DNA from: a virus
Reading direction: 5' to 3' (one strand)
Length of the DNA: 25,210 nt
Virus record (IMG/VR): IMGVR_UViG_3300006028_000035
Coordinates: 1 to 25,210 of that record
How positions within the stretch are numbered: the first letter of the stretch is position 1; every line of letters begins with the position of its first letter. The notes beneath the pieces were generated by a model, which saw only the letters and a list, made by a program, of their open reading frames with translations, did not search any database and had not been told where the DNA came from. The position numbers and the translations under genes are program-made. This document shows, piece after piece, positions 12,858 to 20,418 of the stretch.

Positions 12858-14467
12858 CGCTTAGCCCTCAACAATGCTCTATACTCCTCTCGCGTCACCG
12901 CCAACTGTGGCAGCGTCTTGACATACTTTAGCAGCATCTTGCCTATCTCGCTCTCGTCTTCATCCTCTAGCGGTGCCTCTCCCACGTCTGGGTCGTCGGC
13001 TTCCACGTCCTTTGCCTGCTCTGGCGCTGCCGGTATGCCCTCCTCGCTTTCAGTCGCCAGATGCCCCGTATCAGCAGGAAGGGCACGAGATTTGCCAGGA
13101 GGCTTATCAGTGCTATCACTGCTATCTGTTGTACCATCGTCATCTGCTGTATCATCTTGCACCTCGGTTACTGTCGTTTTCGGTGGTGGCAACTGCGGAG
13201 CCGGTTCCGGTGGATTAATGGCCTTGCCACTCATGGCCTGGATGTAGTCGTCTAAGTCTTCCACATGCACCGGGATCTGGTTGATAATCACAAAGTCCTT
13301 GACGGCGAGCTTTGGCCTGCCTTGTATCTCCCTGGCCTCCAAGAACGTCGTAGTACCGCCGGTAAATTCAGCCGCCGCTCTATCGCTGGCTTGCGCCTTC
13401 GCCTCCTGTAAACGTCGCTGAATGGCTTCCACGTCCTCTTGATCGTAGCCCAGGTAGCCACCGTAGCGCGGCGTGAGCCACATGTTCAAGCTATCCTGAA
13501 ACATGTCCAGGAGCGGGAATTCAATCTCCGTGTACAAGGCATAGCGGGCTTCTTCCTGGTTGCTGTAGGTTGAGTCAGCCAACCCGAGCAAGAACAAAGG
13601 GAAGTTGAAGAAGATACCAGCGATGTCTCTATCGCCTTTGGTGTCGCTCTGCAACCAATCAAGCTCAGATGGTGACATGCTCATGCTCTGCCACTTCACG
13701 CCACCATGCAGGATAGCCGTTTCACCGGCATTGCGCGGGCCTGCAAACTTTGCCCTGATTTCTTTCTTGAGCGATTGGTACTCGATATCACCAAGCAAGG
13801 CATCCGTCACCCATGCACCGCCGGGTCGTGCCATGTTACCCATGAGCGCCAGGTTCCACTTTTGCCCAGCCTTTTGGATGTCCACGAGCATAGCCGCCAC
13901 TTCTATGGGAGACATGCCATATACATCGTCATTGCCTGCGAAGAGCTTGTTGTGCAGCACGAACGGATCGGCATACCGGCGTGGAGGTGAGAAGTTGCCG
14001 AACTCATAGTACAAGGGGCCGTTGTCATCGACCTTGATCTTGGTGAGATCGGGGCGCAAGTTGTACAGTTCATCAAATGGCGCAGTTGGGTTTTGTTTGG
14101 CGTTGATGCCCAGGATGTAGCTATTCCCGGTCATGCAATAGTAGGCAATCATGGCCTCGCGGAACTGAGTGCCGCCTGTCTTTGGTGCTGGGTGATTCCA
14201 CAGCGTCATGAGTTCAGAGTTGGGCACTTCGCGCTTCTTCGTCTCGTCGGTGTAGTGCTTCCACTTGATGCCAGCACCGGCGCGTGCGATGTGGCCGATC
14301 ACACGAAACACCGTCTTGTTACCTCGGTAGCCTTCCTGGATATACGCTCGTGTGTTGCGTGCCATCGTAGCAGGGGTAGCTACGCCCTGCTGAGCGACCA
14401 CCACCTGAATGTTCGGGTCGGCTTTCTCGCTGTATTGCCTGGTGGAGCGGTTGCGGCGTCTACTCAT
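12854..14467 (-). CDS. Portal protein
   Basis: This 537-aa portal forms the dodecameric ring at one capsid vertex, through which DNA is packaged and ejected. ATG 14467 has GGGAGG 5 bases upstream, within the end of the terminase gene (8-base overlap). It contains portal family signatures: the N-terminal VFRVIGHIARAGAGIKWKHY, LMTLWNHPAPKTGGTQFREA, YYCMTGNSYILG, the clip/stem region with DVYGMSPIEVAAMLVDIQKA, and IAGIFFNFPLFLLGLADSTY. The last ~110 residues are acidic, Pro-rich low complexity (QLPPPKTTVTEVQDDTADDD), longer than a core portal and perhaps protruding into the capsid or cleaved by the prohead protease. Confidence 0.9.
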   Translation of the reverse strand: MSRRRNRSTRQYSEKADPNIQVVVAQQGVATPATMARNTRAYIQEGYRGNKTVFRVIGHIARAGAGIKWKHYTDETKKREVPNSELMTLWNHPAPKTGGTQFREAMIAYYCMTGNSYILGINAKQNPTAPFDELYNLRPDLTKIKVDDNGPLYYEFGNFSPPRRYADPFVLHNKLFAGNDDVYGMSPIEVAAMLVDIQKAGQKWNLALMGNMARPGGAWVTDALLGDIEYQSLKKEIRAKFAGPRNAGETAILHGGVKWQSMSMSPSELDWLQSDTKGDRDIAGIFFNFPLFLLGLADSTYSNQEEARYALYTEIEFPLLDMFQDSLNMWLTPRYGGYLGYDQEDVEAIQRRLQEAKAQASDRAAAEFTGGTTTFLEAREIQGRPKLAVKDFVIINQIPVHVEDLDDYIQAMSGKAINPPEPAPQLPPPKTTVTEVQDDTADDDGTTDSSDSTDKPPGKSRALPADTGHLATESEEGIPAAPEQAKDVEADDPDVGEAPLEDEDESEIGKMLLKYVKTLPQLAVTREEYRALLRAKR

Positions 14468-16124
14468 TCCAACCTCCCTCATGCTCAGCAGCCCATTCAA
14501 ACGGATTGATCTGAGGCCCACGCTTGAACAGTTCTTGTGTAGCTTTCTCGGCTTCTTCCTCAGCTTGCCGTTTCTGCTCTTCGGTGACAGCCTCCGCTTG
14601 CTTCAAGTGCTCAATGGAAAGCGTCGTATCCAGTTCAGGCTCTTCATGCTCCAAATCCAGCAGCCCTGGCCTGCCATAGCTTGAGATGACGAGCGCCATC
14701 ATTGCATGGCAATCGGGGTATTCATCGTGAGGCGCTTTAGGGAAGCTAAACAGTTCTTTCTCCGCCTCCTCGATGCCCTCCATGTTCTTGTTGTGGTACA
14801 CCTTGCCATTGCTGTAGAGGATAGAGCCAGTGGTGGAGCGCATGATCTTATCGGTCTTGGGGGTAAACGGCTTGATAGGCAATCCCTGACTAATGAGATA
14901 TTGTATCATTGCCAGTTGGTAGCCAACCTTCTCCACCGCAATGATGCTATGCATGAACCGTTGGAAGATGAGCGGGATCTGTTGTTGCTGCTCTGGAAAG
15001 TCCAGGTGCTCATGCAGCGCGTGGAGCAAGAGCGCATCCTTGTAGGGTGTGATGGCCCACGTTTCCATCAAGAAGAAGTCAGCCGTGCTTTTCGTCGATA
15101 CTGCCAGGTCAATCACCGCTAGGTTCCAACAATCCTTGATAGGCACGGTCACTCTCCCTCGAGGAGTCTCTAGCAAATACGATTGCGTGGTATGATCGAT
15201 GGTGAACCAGCGTCTGTCACGCGCCTTGTAGATAAATCCGCCGTAGGGTATCGGGCTTTGCTGGTACTGCGCTGAGTAGTGGAGGGGCCCTAAACCACGC
15301 TTGAGCTTGTCGAGCACTTCGCGGGGGAACTTCTCCGGCCAGAGCAACTCACCTTCTTGTGTACGCATATCGTAGGCACCGAGCGAGGTGGTCTGAGCGC
15401 GCGCCGGCTCATATTCCTCTGGTAAGTCAACGTGCTCCCAGCCTTGCTTGAGAATGTGCCCGATCAGATCATCCTCATCCAATCGTTGGCCAACCACGAT
15501 CATGGGACCGTTTTCCTGATCGTTGAGTCTCGACATCCACGTTTTGCCAAACCATTCCTTCGTCGCCTCTATATCGGCGCGTCCAGCCATCGCGTTATTG
15601 GGATCGTCAATCAGCAGGTGTGAGGCGCGTTTGCCGGTAGCGGATGAGCGCACAGCCACGGCCATGCAATAGCCACGTTTCGTATTCTGGAAAAAGCTCT
15701 TGATGTTCTGGCCGGTGGAGAGCTTGAAGAGATGGCCATAGCGTTCTTGAAACCAATCTGATTCGATGAGGTCACGCCGGTACTTGTTATCGCGCACTGC
15801 CAGGTCCAGCGAGTGAGAGGCGCAGAGCCACCGGGAATAGGGATCATTGATCCAGCACCAGACGGGGAACATCACCGAGATGAACGAAGACTTGGCATGG
15901 CCGGGGGCGAGCGTGATCGCCAGGCGATTGATACGACGCTCATAGACGGCTTGTAGATGGTCACAAATCACGTCAAGATGCCAGTTCCACAGAAGCGGGG
16001 TGCCAGGCTCAATCACAGCCCAGGCGTTCTTCGCAAAGAGCTTGAAGTCCAGACGCATCTCGTACATTCCATCGTGTGCGTCAAACAGTTCAAGCGGCGT
16101 GGAGGGCTTGACAATGGTGAGCAT
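14460..16124 (-). CDS. Terminase large subunit
   Basis: This 554-aa protein is the packaging ATPase-nuclease. Walker A-like APGHAKSS lies at residues 73-80 and Walker B LLIDD at 170-174, followed by a coupling region (MIVVGQRLDEDDLIGHIL). The RNase-H-like nuclease domain has Asp339 (VIDLAVS), Asp349 (STADFF), Glu399 (AVEKVGY) and Asp471 (HDEYPD). ATG 16124 overlaps the HNH stop (TGATG), with GGGAGGTG upstream. The longer frame adds five residues upstream of the ribosome binding site and is less likely. The C-terminal ~60 residues are a charged helix. Confidence 0.92.
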   Translation of the reverse strand: MLTIVKPSTPLELFDAHDGMYEMRLDFKLFAKNAWAVIEPGTPLLWNWHLDVICDHLQAVYERRINRLAITLAPGHAKSSFISVMFPVWCWINDPYSRWLCASHSLDLAVRDNKYRRDLIESDWFQERYGHLFKLSTGQNIKSFFQNTKRGYCMAVAVRSSATGKRASHLLIDDPNNAMAGRADIEATKEWFGKTWMSRLNDQENGPMIVVGQRLDEDDLIGHILKQGWEHVDLPEEYEPARAQTTSLGAYDMRTQEGELLWPEKFPREVLDKLKRGLGPLHYSAQYQQSPIPYGGFIYKARDRRWFTIDHTTQSYLLETPRGRVTVPIKDCWNLAVIDLAVSTKSTADFFLMETWAITPYKDALLLHALHEHLDFPEQQQQIPLIFQRFMHSIIAVEKVGYQLAMIQYLISQGLPIKPFTPKTDKIMRSTTGSILYSNGKVYHNKNMEGIEEAEKELFSFPKAPHDEYPDCHAMMALVISSYGRPGLLDLEHEEPELDTTLSIEHLKQAEAVTEEQKRQAEEEAEKATQELFKRGPQINPFEWAAEHEGGWNE

Positions 16125-16459
16125 CAATGCACCTCCCACAAAAATGCTAATTGACCACTTGCTATTTGTGCCTCACACTCTTTACGAAATCTTGTTTGAC
16201 GAGCACTACGCCCATTTTCCAAGCCATCGTATTTCAAATGACAATCCTGGCAGAAAGCCATCAAACGTGGGTTCGGGTTTTCAGGGTCATGGTCAAGATG
16301 AGCAGCTTGCAATCTGACCTGATAAGCCCTACTATGCCCGATACGCCATGTTCCCTCAGCAATACCGCATTGCTCACAACGCCACTTTGCCCTTGCCTTA
16401 CAGGTCAAAGACATTTCTTCCCAATTATCGGGATAGCGTTCGCGTTGCTCTGCATACAT
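16124..16459 (-). CDS. HNH endonuclease adjacent to terminase
   Basis: This 111-aa HNH nuclease has zinc-binding Cys28/Cys31 (WRCEQCGI), the HNH core AAHLDHDPENPNPRLMAFCQ (His54, His57, Asn61/63) and Cys70/Cys73-His74 (FCQDCHLKYD). Small HNH proteins encoded beside terminase often assist cleavage during packaging at cohesive ends, so a packaging cofactor role is likely, though a homing role is not excluded. GAGGTGAG lies before ATG 16459. Confidence 0.9.
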   Translation of the reverse strand: MYAEQRERYPDNWEEMSLTCKARAKWRCEQCGIAEGTWRIGHSRAYQVRLQAAHLDHDPENPNPRLMAFCQDCHLKYDGLENGRSARQTRFRKECEAQIASGQLAFLWEVH

Positions 16460-16462
16460 GGC

Positions 16463-17455
16463 TCACCTCATAGGAACACGTGATGGTATAGCACCATTGG
16501 ACTCAACAATCATTCCATCACCCTCAAAACGGAGATGATTACATTCCTCAATCACACGGCGTAGTGTTTCCTTGAGATGATCGACACGCGCCCAATCATC
16601 TGCTTCAAACGCCCTTGTATCAAGGGATGTAGGCCATTGCCCTAAAAGGCGCATCATACTTGAATGAACTTCACTCGTGATTTGACGCCAGCCTTGGCGA
16701 GTACGATCATCGTTTTCAGTCGCGGCCTGCTTGCGAACCACTACGGATAGATCAGTATTGAGCTTCTCAATACGCTCCTTTTGGCTATTGCGTTCTTTCT
16801 TCAGGTCATCTAGTTGTTGCTGCAACTTCTGAAGCTTCATCGTGACAGCCGGGGGGGTGACTTCCTTTTCAACCTCTCGAATCTCGATTTCTGGCGTTGT
16901 GATCGTCTTGATTTCTTCCTCTAGGTCATTGATCTGTTGTGTTAGATCGTCAATCTGTGACTGAGAAGTTTCTTGGAGGTTCAAAAGGCGCTGTTGAGCG
17001 GCCTGGAAATCGGCTTGTGCTTTGGCCTCAGCTATCTTTGCCTGTCTGAGTTCTGCCTTTGCCTTACGGATGTCTTCGAGCGTTGGGGGAATTTCACCTG
17101 ACTGGACTTGAGAGACCACAGACTCAGGAGTAGACGGGGATGCTAATAGATAGAGGACGCTCATACTCAAATCTTTAAATTTTAAAGATTTGTCGTCGGC
17201 TCCAAATCTCTCTGCTACATTCATGAAATTGTAGGCTGTGTTATAGGACATATCAAATTCAGACTTTAGCCAGTCCTGAAATAGTCCATGTCCCAAGTCT
17301 TGTTTTACATCAATCAGGTCTTGCCCTGTAGCTATGACATCCTCAGCAGTGCGCTTTAACCTCACACGAATTGACTCAGTCTTTACCTGGACCCGAATCC
17401 GTTTAGCTTCGTCGAGCAGGCTATAATCGAATGTCATCTGCACAAGGTCACTCAT
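16463..17455 (-). CDS. DUF3102-like coiled-coil protein
   Basis: This 330-aa protein starts with a region (DVIATGQDLIDVKQDLGHGL, QDWLKSEFDMSYNTAYNFMN, VAERFGADDK) matching the DUF3102 pattern found in phage and mobile element proteins. It is followed by long Gln/Glu/Lys coiled coil (residues ~120-250) and a C-terminal globular part. It may bind DNA through the first part, but its role is unknown. ATG 17455 overlaps the upstream stop (ATGA). Its place in front of the packaging genes does not by itself assign it to packaging. Confidence 0.7.
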   Translation of the reverse strand: MSDLVQMTFDYSLLDEAKRIRVQVKTESIRVRLKRTAEDVIATGQDLIDVKQDLGHGLFQDWLKSEFDMSYNTAYNFMNVAERFGADDKSLKFKDLSMSVLYLLASPSTPESVVSQVQSGEIPPTLEDIRKAKAELRQAKIAEAKAQADFQAAQQRLLNLQETSQSQIDDLTQQINDLEEEIKTITTPEIEIREVEKEVTPPAVTMKLQKLQQQLDDLKKERNSQKERIEKLNTDLSVVVRKQAATENDDRTRQGWRQITSEVHSSMMRLLGQWPTSLDTRAFEADDWARVDHLKETLRRVIEECNHLRFEGDGMIVESNGAIPSRVPMR

Positions 17456-18111
17456 ATGGCTACCTCATCATCGGATGGTCCTATAAGTTGAAGGATGTCA
17501 TCGCGTTGTGGGAAGGGGATAGCTCGGAACTGCTCATAGTGAGCAGAAAAGAAGTCGTTGAGGTATTGCTTGGCCTTTTCCTCATCTTTGATAATGTGTT
17601 GAATGAGTCTAGCGGCTCCATCCATTGCTGTTCGTATCTGCCTCACAAGCGTGCAGAAGTAAGCTACTCGATCATCCATAAAGGTTTCCTGGCCCTGTAA
17701 GTATCCATCAAGTTTGTTCTCCATGATGTGATACTCAACTGCCAAACGCACTACTTTCCGACGCCAAATCTTACCCGTTGCATCCAGGTTGCGATATCGC
17801 TCAGTACAAGAGGGGGTTTCCAAATAGGCATCAAGTTCTTCTGTGAGGCGGTCAACTTCATCCACAAGACTAATCAAGTCTGCATCAATGTAGCCTTTGG
17901 AGGCCAGGAACTTTTGCCATAGATCATCTTTCTTGATGTCCTGGCCTCGGGCATGCACATCTTTCTTTTTCTCAGTTGATGGATACTCCAATAGCAATTT
18001 GTTGAAGCGTAAAATATCCGCAAACGAGGTACTACCAACTTCTATAGCAGCTAGTCTCTCTGCTTTGATTTCTTGCCTGATATACCTTTTGCGTTCATTG
18101 AATGACGACAT
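17452..18111 (-). CDS. Unknown 219-aa charged helical protein
   Basis: A basic N-terminus (MSSFNERKRYIRQEIKAERL) is followed by mainly helical, charged sequence (LVDEVDRLTEELDAYLETPS, AARLIQHIIKDEEKAKQYLN). No catalytic motif is seen. AAGGTGA precedes ATG 18111, and the stop overlaps the DUF3102-like gene, so the two are co-translated. It could be a partner of that protein; this is inference from coupling only. Confidence 0.65.
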   Translation of the reverse strand: MSSFNERKRYIRQEIKAERLAAIEVGSTSFADILRFNKLLLEYPSTEKKKDVHARGQDIKKDDLWQKFLASKGYIDADLISLVDEVDRLTEELDAYLETPSCTERYRNLDATGKIWRRKVVRLAVEYHIMENKLDGYLQGQETFMDDRVAYFCTLVRQIRTAMDGAARLIQHIIKDEEKAKQYLNDFFSAHYEQFRAIPFPQRDDILQLIGPSDDEVAI

Positions 18112-18143
18112 AAATTCACCTTCTTAATTCAAATTCCTGAGCA

Positions 18144-18599
18144 TCAACCTACCTCCCGCTGCGCCTGTTCATCTTCAGCCAGCAGCTTGCGTATCTCCTT
18201 ACGGGTACTCGGGAGTAGCTTCTCAAGTGGAATGACCAACCCGTCTTGTGTCTCCGTCTCACGCGGGGCAATCAGCAGCACCTTGACGTATTCAGAGAGG
18301 GCACGCGAGGCTTTCACATGGTCGCTATAGTCCAGGCGGGACGCCTCACCTTGTACGAGGTTAGCAAGATCAGTCAGCAGCGTAGAGGCGATTGTAACAG
18401 CATCGGGGGGCATTGATGATGGAGGGATGGACACCATTTTTCTCGCGTCCGGTGTCCGGCGTCCGGTGTCCGGTCTGTCCCACTGCTCTTTAAACTTGCG
18501 CTCGGCAATGGTAGACTTGCCTACACCATGCTTGGCTGCCAGAGTGCGCAAGGAAGCCCCTTGTTCGTACTCCTGCCGGATGGCGCTCCAATCTGTCAA
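18144..18599 (-). CDS. Terminase small subunit candidate (HTH protein)
   Basis: This 151-aa protein reads MTDWSAIRQEYEQGASLRTL, AAKHGVGKSTIAERKFKEQW: a single N-terminal helix-turn-helix as in small terminase proteins that recognise the packaging site. The C-terminal half is helical (LLTDLANLVQGEASRLDYSD). The start is TTG 18599 with GGAAAGGAAAG upstream. The segment coding DRPDTGRRTPDAR consists of tandem CCGGA-type repeats (18452-18478). Three genes separate it from the large subunit, so a general DNA-binding role is the alternative. Confidence 0.6.
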   Translation of the reverse strand: MTDWSAIRQEYEQGASLRTLAAKHGVGKSTIAERKFKEQWDRPDTGRRTPDARKMVSIPPSSMPPDAVTIASTLLTDLANLVQGEASRLDYSDHVKASRALSEYVKVLLIAPRETETQDGLVIPLEKLLPSTRKEIRKLLAEDEQAQREVG

Positions 18600-18626
18600 A
18601 GCTTTCCTTTCCGCTCAGTGGGCTGA

Positions 18627-18815
18627 CTAATTCTGACGCGGATCGAAGCCAGCTAAACACCTTACTATATGTTCAGTATGGCTATCATTGATGGCCTGTC
18701 CGAGCCGTGCCCGGCGCTGAATTTCGCGTATCGGCTCTGTTGCCAGGAGGTTTGTATCGAACTGTACTTCGATCACCTTTTGTTGCAGCTTGCGTATTTC
18801 ATCGTGCAGGTTCAT
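18627..18815 (-). CDS. Unknown 62-aa protein, first gene of the late operon
   Basis: This short helical protein (MNLHDEIRKLQQKVIEVQFD..., ending LAGFDPRQN) begins the packaging/structural operon. AAAGGA is 5 bases before ATG 18815. It resembles a dimerising coiled coil but has no recognisable function. Upstream is a candidate promoter and, beyond it, a terminator that ends the early genes. Confidence 0.6.
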   Translation of the reverse strand: MNLHDEIRKLQQKVIEVQFDTNLLATEPIREIQRRARLGQAINDSHTEHIVRCLAGFDPRQN

Positions 18816-18909
18816 ACGTTCCTTTCCGTCCAGCGGAACCGATATATCGTTAAGATGGCTTCAGAAGCGGCGTTACGGGTAGTACGAGTAGATACATAAG
18901 TCCAGGCTT

Positions 18910-18938
18910 ATATGAGCCGGGTACTATCAAAGTTTCAA
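18910..18938 (-). promoter_or_regulatory. Candidate late-operon promoter
   Basis: On the minus strand TTGAAA (18938-18933) and TCATAT (18915-18910) are separated by 17 bases, about 95 bases upstream of the first late gene. A perfect TTGACA also occurs at 18972-18967 without a good -10. The interval 18816-19038 has no convincing gene. Overlapping short open frames here run through the terminator and look like noise. Confidence 0.4.
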
Positions 18939-19038
18939 CGTATACCGAAATGGTGTGAAGCCGCCTGTCAAGCCATTCCGGTACAAGTTCCTGGTAGGTA
19001 GTGCTGACTTGGGCAGTGTATTGGCACTTGCTCCAGAC

Positions 19039-19080
19039 AAACAAAAAGGCACCTCCAACCATTTCAGGTTGAAAGCGCCT
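19039..19080 (-). terminator. Strong intrinsic terminator ending the early operon
   Basis: The minus-strand arms AGGCGCTTTCAACC (19080-19067) and GGTTGGAGGTGCCT (19060-19047) form a 14-bp stem, including a few G-U pairs, with a 6-base loop TGAAAT. It is followed by TTTTTGTTTG. It lies 35 bases after the stop of the last early gene (19115) and separates early from late transcription. Confidence 0.85.
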
Positions 19081-19114
19081 GCATAGGGCGAAGCCCCGCA
19101 CATCAGCACTTTAG

Positions 19115-19396
19115 TTATTCATGTAGTTCGCCTGCTATAAATTCGACTGCTGTAAAGACTTTCTGCAAAACAGTGCCATCTCGCAAGGTGAGTGTGACCG
19201 TATACAGTCCAAGCTCCTCAAGCGCCCGGTAGTGACTGTAGTTGGTTTCCTCCTGCGTCTTCAGGCGTACTTCACTCTCAATCCCTACAGCTTCAACCTG
19301 GCTTACGTCTCGGTGCTCTTGCTCTAGCCAGGCACTCACAACGAGAGGAACATGCACAGTAAAACCATTCACAACCTCTTCTCCTCCACGCTGCAT
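19115..19396 (-). CDS. Unknown 93-aa protein
   Basis: The product reads MQRGGEEVVNGFTVHVPLVV, then SAWLEQEHRDVSQVEAVGIE; it is probably an alpha/beta fold with a C-terminal VTLTLRDGTVLQKVFTAVEF strand pair. Start ATG 19396 is one base after the upstream stop, with AAGGA 8 bases ahead. The longer frame would overlap the upstream gene. Unrecognised. Confidence 0.65.
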   Translation of the reverse strand: MQRGGEEVVNGFTVHVPLVVSAWLEQEHRDVSQVEAVGIESEVRLKTQEETNYSHYRALEELGLYTVTLTLRDGTVLQKVFTAVEFIAGELHE

Positions 19397-19397
19397 G

Positions 19398-19616
19398 CTA
19401 GTCCTTCTTCTTCTTGGAGATAGTAGCCGTGTGCTCAAACTCTGTGATGTTGCCGCCAAAGATTTTGAGCAGCAGTCGCCCGTTGCCGCGACACGTTTTC
19501 TTAAAGAAGCCGATCAACTGGCTAATCATGCCGATATCTTCTGTGTGGACATTCTCGTAGTGTCTAAGCATGTCTTTGCAGATAGCCGGTAGTTCTTTTG
19601 TGTCACAGCCATACAC
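19398..19616 (-). CDS. Unknown 72-aa protein, GTG start
   Basis: GTG 19616 is chosen over an upstream TTG because TGGAG lies 7 bases before it and a promoter -10 (19650-19645) sits upstream, overlapping the codons of the longer version. The protein (VYGCDTKELPAICKDMLRHY..., then GMISQLIGFFKKTCRGNGRL) ends in a Lys tail. No domain recognised. Confidence 0.6.
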   Translation of the reverse strand: MYGCDTKELPAICKDMLRHYENVHTEDIGMISQLIGFFKKTCRGNGRLLLKIFGGNITEFEHTATISKKKKD

Positions 19617-19644
19617 GGTCGCACTCCAGGAAGGTTCTGATACA

Positions 19645-19653
19645 ACTATAGCA
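19645..19653 (-). promoter_or_regulatory. Extended -10 promoter upstream of the 19398-19616 gene
   Basis: TGCTATAGT on the minus strand lies about 30 bases before the GTG start, giving a short 5' leader. No -35 is clear. It supports the choice of the GTG start. Confidence 0.45.
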
Positions 19654-19787
19654 TATATTGACAGCAAATAACAGTATCGCTACAATGAGGCTGTTGCATT
19701 AGAGAAACCTCCAGCTCCAGGTGAGGGATAACAGGAGCGGCCCACCAGAGCGATACATCTGACGCCGAAGGTGGGATTTTTGCGCAC

Positions 19788-19888
19788 AAAAAACGCCTGA
19801 CAGTGGGGGGCTGTCAGGCGTTCATGTTGATGGGGTTTCTTGTGTAAATGGTGTGAAGCATGAAGCAAACGATGGGTAAACCATCAAC
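19788..19888 (-). ncRNA. Candidate ~100-nt small RNA with promoter and terminator
   Basis: On the minus strand an extended -10 TGCTATACT (19903-19895) is followed ~7 bases later by GTTGATGG (19888-19881). This can pair with CCATCAAC (19833-19826) to close a ~40-base interior. The RNA then ends in a perfect 12-bp hairpin AACGCCTGACAG/CTGTCAGGCGTT (19822-19792, 7-base loop) with TTTTTT. An alternative is a 20-codon peptide starting MVYPSFASCF, but its ribosome binding site is weak. Confidence 0.55.
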
Positions 19889-19903
19889 ACCTGTAGTATA
19901 GCA
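19859..19903 (+). repeat. Direct repeat copy 1: promoter plus leader module
   Basis: CATGAAGCAAACG, GTAAACCATCAACA and GTAGTATAGCA recur in the same order at 20210-20255 with 1-3 mismatches between words. In minus orientation the module is an extended -10 followed by the start of a transcript (GTTGATGGTTTAC). Duplication of promoter and leader suggests two related RNAs or regulatory leaders. Confidence 0.6.
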
Positions 19904-20100
19904 TGAGTTGGCCGTTTTGTCGGAACGGCTAAACCTAGGCAATTAAGCCCGCCTTGCGGCGTAAGATGCCCCTCGCGACGTTTCATAAGGTTTTTACAGC
20001 ATGCACACATTCGGCTTTCGCTTACCCTTAATGCATGCCCACAGAGCCTGGAGCAGGAACAAAACCCCAAGGTGTGATCACTTATCAAACTACTGCCATC

Positions 20101-20213
20101 ACTGGCCCGCTGTTGGCTCCCTATCAGAGAAACCTCTGACGTAGGAACCATGCGCGCGCGGGGGAGTGGCCCGCTGTTGGCCCCATGAGTCCAGAGGACT
20201 TTTAGGAACCATG
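20101..20213 (-). repeat. Two tandem structured repeats with paired but different inner stems
   Basis: Copy A is 20101-20152 and copy B 20165-20213. Both carry GGCCCGCTGTTGGC at one edge and TAGGAACCATG at the other (plus strand). The inner stems differ completely, yet each is perfectly paired: TCAGAG/CTCTGA (A, loop AAAC) and AGTCC/GGACT (B, loop AGA). As minus-strand RNA the outer GGUUCC pairs with GGAGCC (A) or GGGGCC (B), the change being A-U to G-U. In plus orientation copy A would contain a C-A mismatch. This supports RNA-level constraint on the minus strand. Confidence 0.6.
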
Positions 20214-20255
20214 AAGCAAACGTGATCGTAAACCATCAACAGTGGTAGTATAGCA
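20210..20255 (+). repeat. Direct repeat copy 2: promoter plus leader module
   Basis: This is the second copy of the module at 19859-19903, carrying TGCTATACT (20255-20247) as minus-strand extended -10. The repeat directly precedes the tandem structured repeats, so their transcript would begin at about 20240 with CACTGTTGATGG. No terminator comparable to those of the neighbours is obvious downstream. Confidence 0.55.
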
Positions 20256-20259
20256 CAAC

Positions 20260-20333
20260 AAAAAACCCCTCGATTCTGCCGGAGGGGGCGGCTTGGGGAA
20301 ATCACAGATTGTATGGATTTGGAACAGTGTATG
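20260..20333 (-). ncRNA. Candidate ~75-nt small RNA ending in an intrinsic terminator
   Basis: The minus-strand promoter at 20367-20339 predicts a start near 20333. The only structured end is CCCCTC/GAGGGG (20287-20266, 10-base loop) followed by TTTTTT (20265-20260). There is no start codon with a ribosome binding site inside, so this is probably a short untranslated RNA. It might instead be a leader attenuating transcription into the region downstream. Confidence 0.5.
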
Positions 20334-20338
20334 GGGAC

Positions 20339-20367
20339 ATTCTAGCACAGGGCGCAATGTGTTACAA
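20339..20367 (-). promoter_or_regulatory. Promoter with -35, 17-bp spacer and extended -10
   Basis: TTGTAA (20367-20362) and TAGAAT (20344-20339) on the minus strand are spaced 17 bases, with TGC just before the -10. It lies between the phosphatase gene and the small-RNA candidate. Confidence 0.6.
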
Positions 20368-20418
20368 TCATGATAGCCCGTTTGTTTTTCCCTATCAACG
20401 ACGTAAGCAGTGACTCTC

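Noticed and set aside
18850-19109. Two overlapping minus-strand frames upstream of the late operon
   Set aside because: Both begin before or within the strong terminator at 19039-19080 and have unremarkable composition.
19822-20151. A 109-codon minus-strand frame with a CxxC motif
   Set aside because: It has no ribosome binding site, crosses a promoter -10 and ends at the edge of a terminator hairpin; its start falls in the tandem repeats.
20099-20305. A 68-codon minus-strand frame, and shorter MVYDHVCF version
   Set aside because: It spans an intrinsic terminator and a promoter and covers both tandem repeats in different frames; no ribosome binding site.
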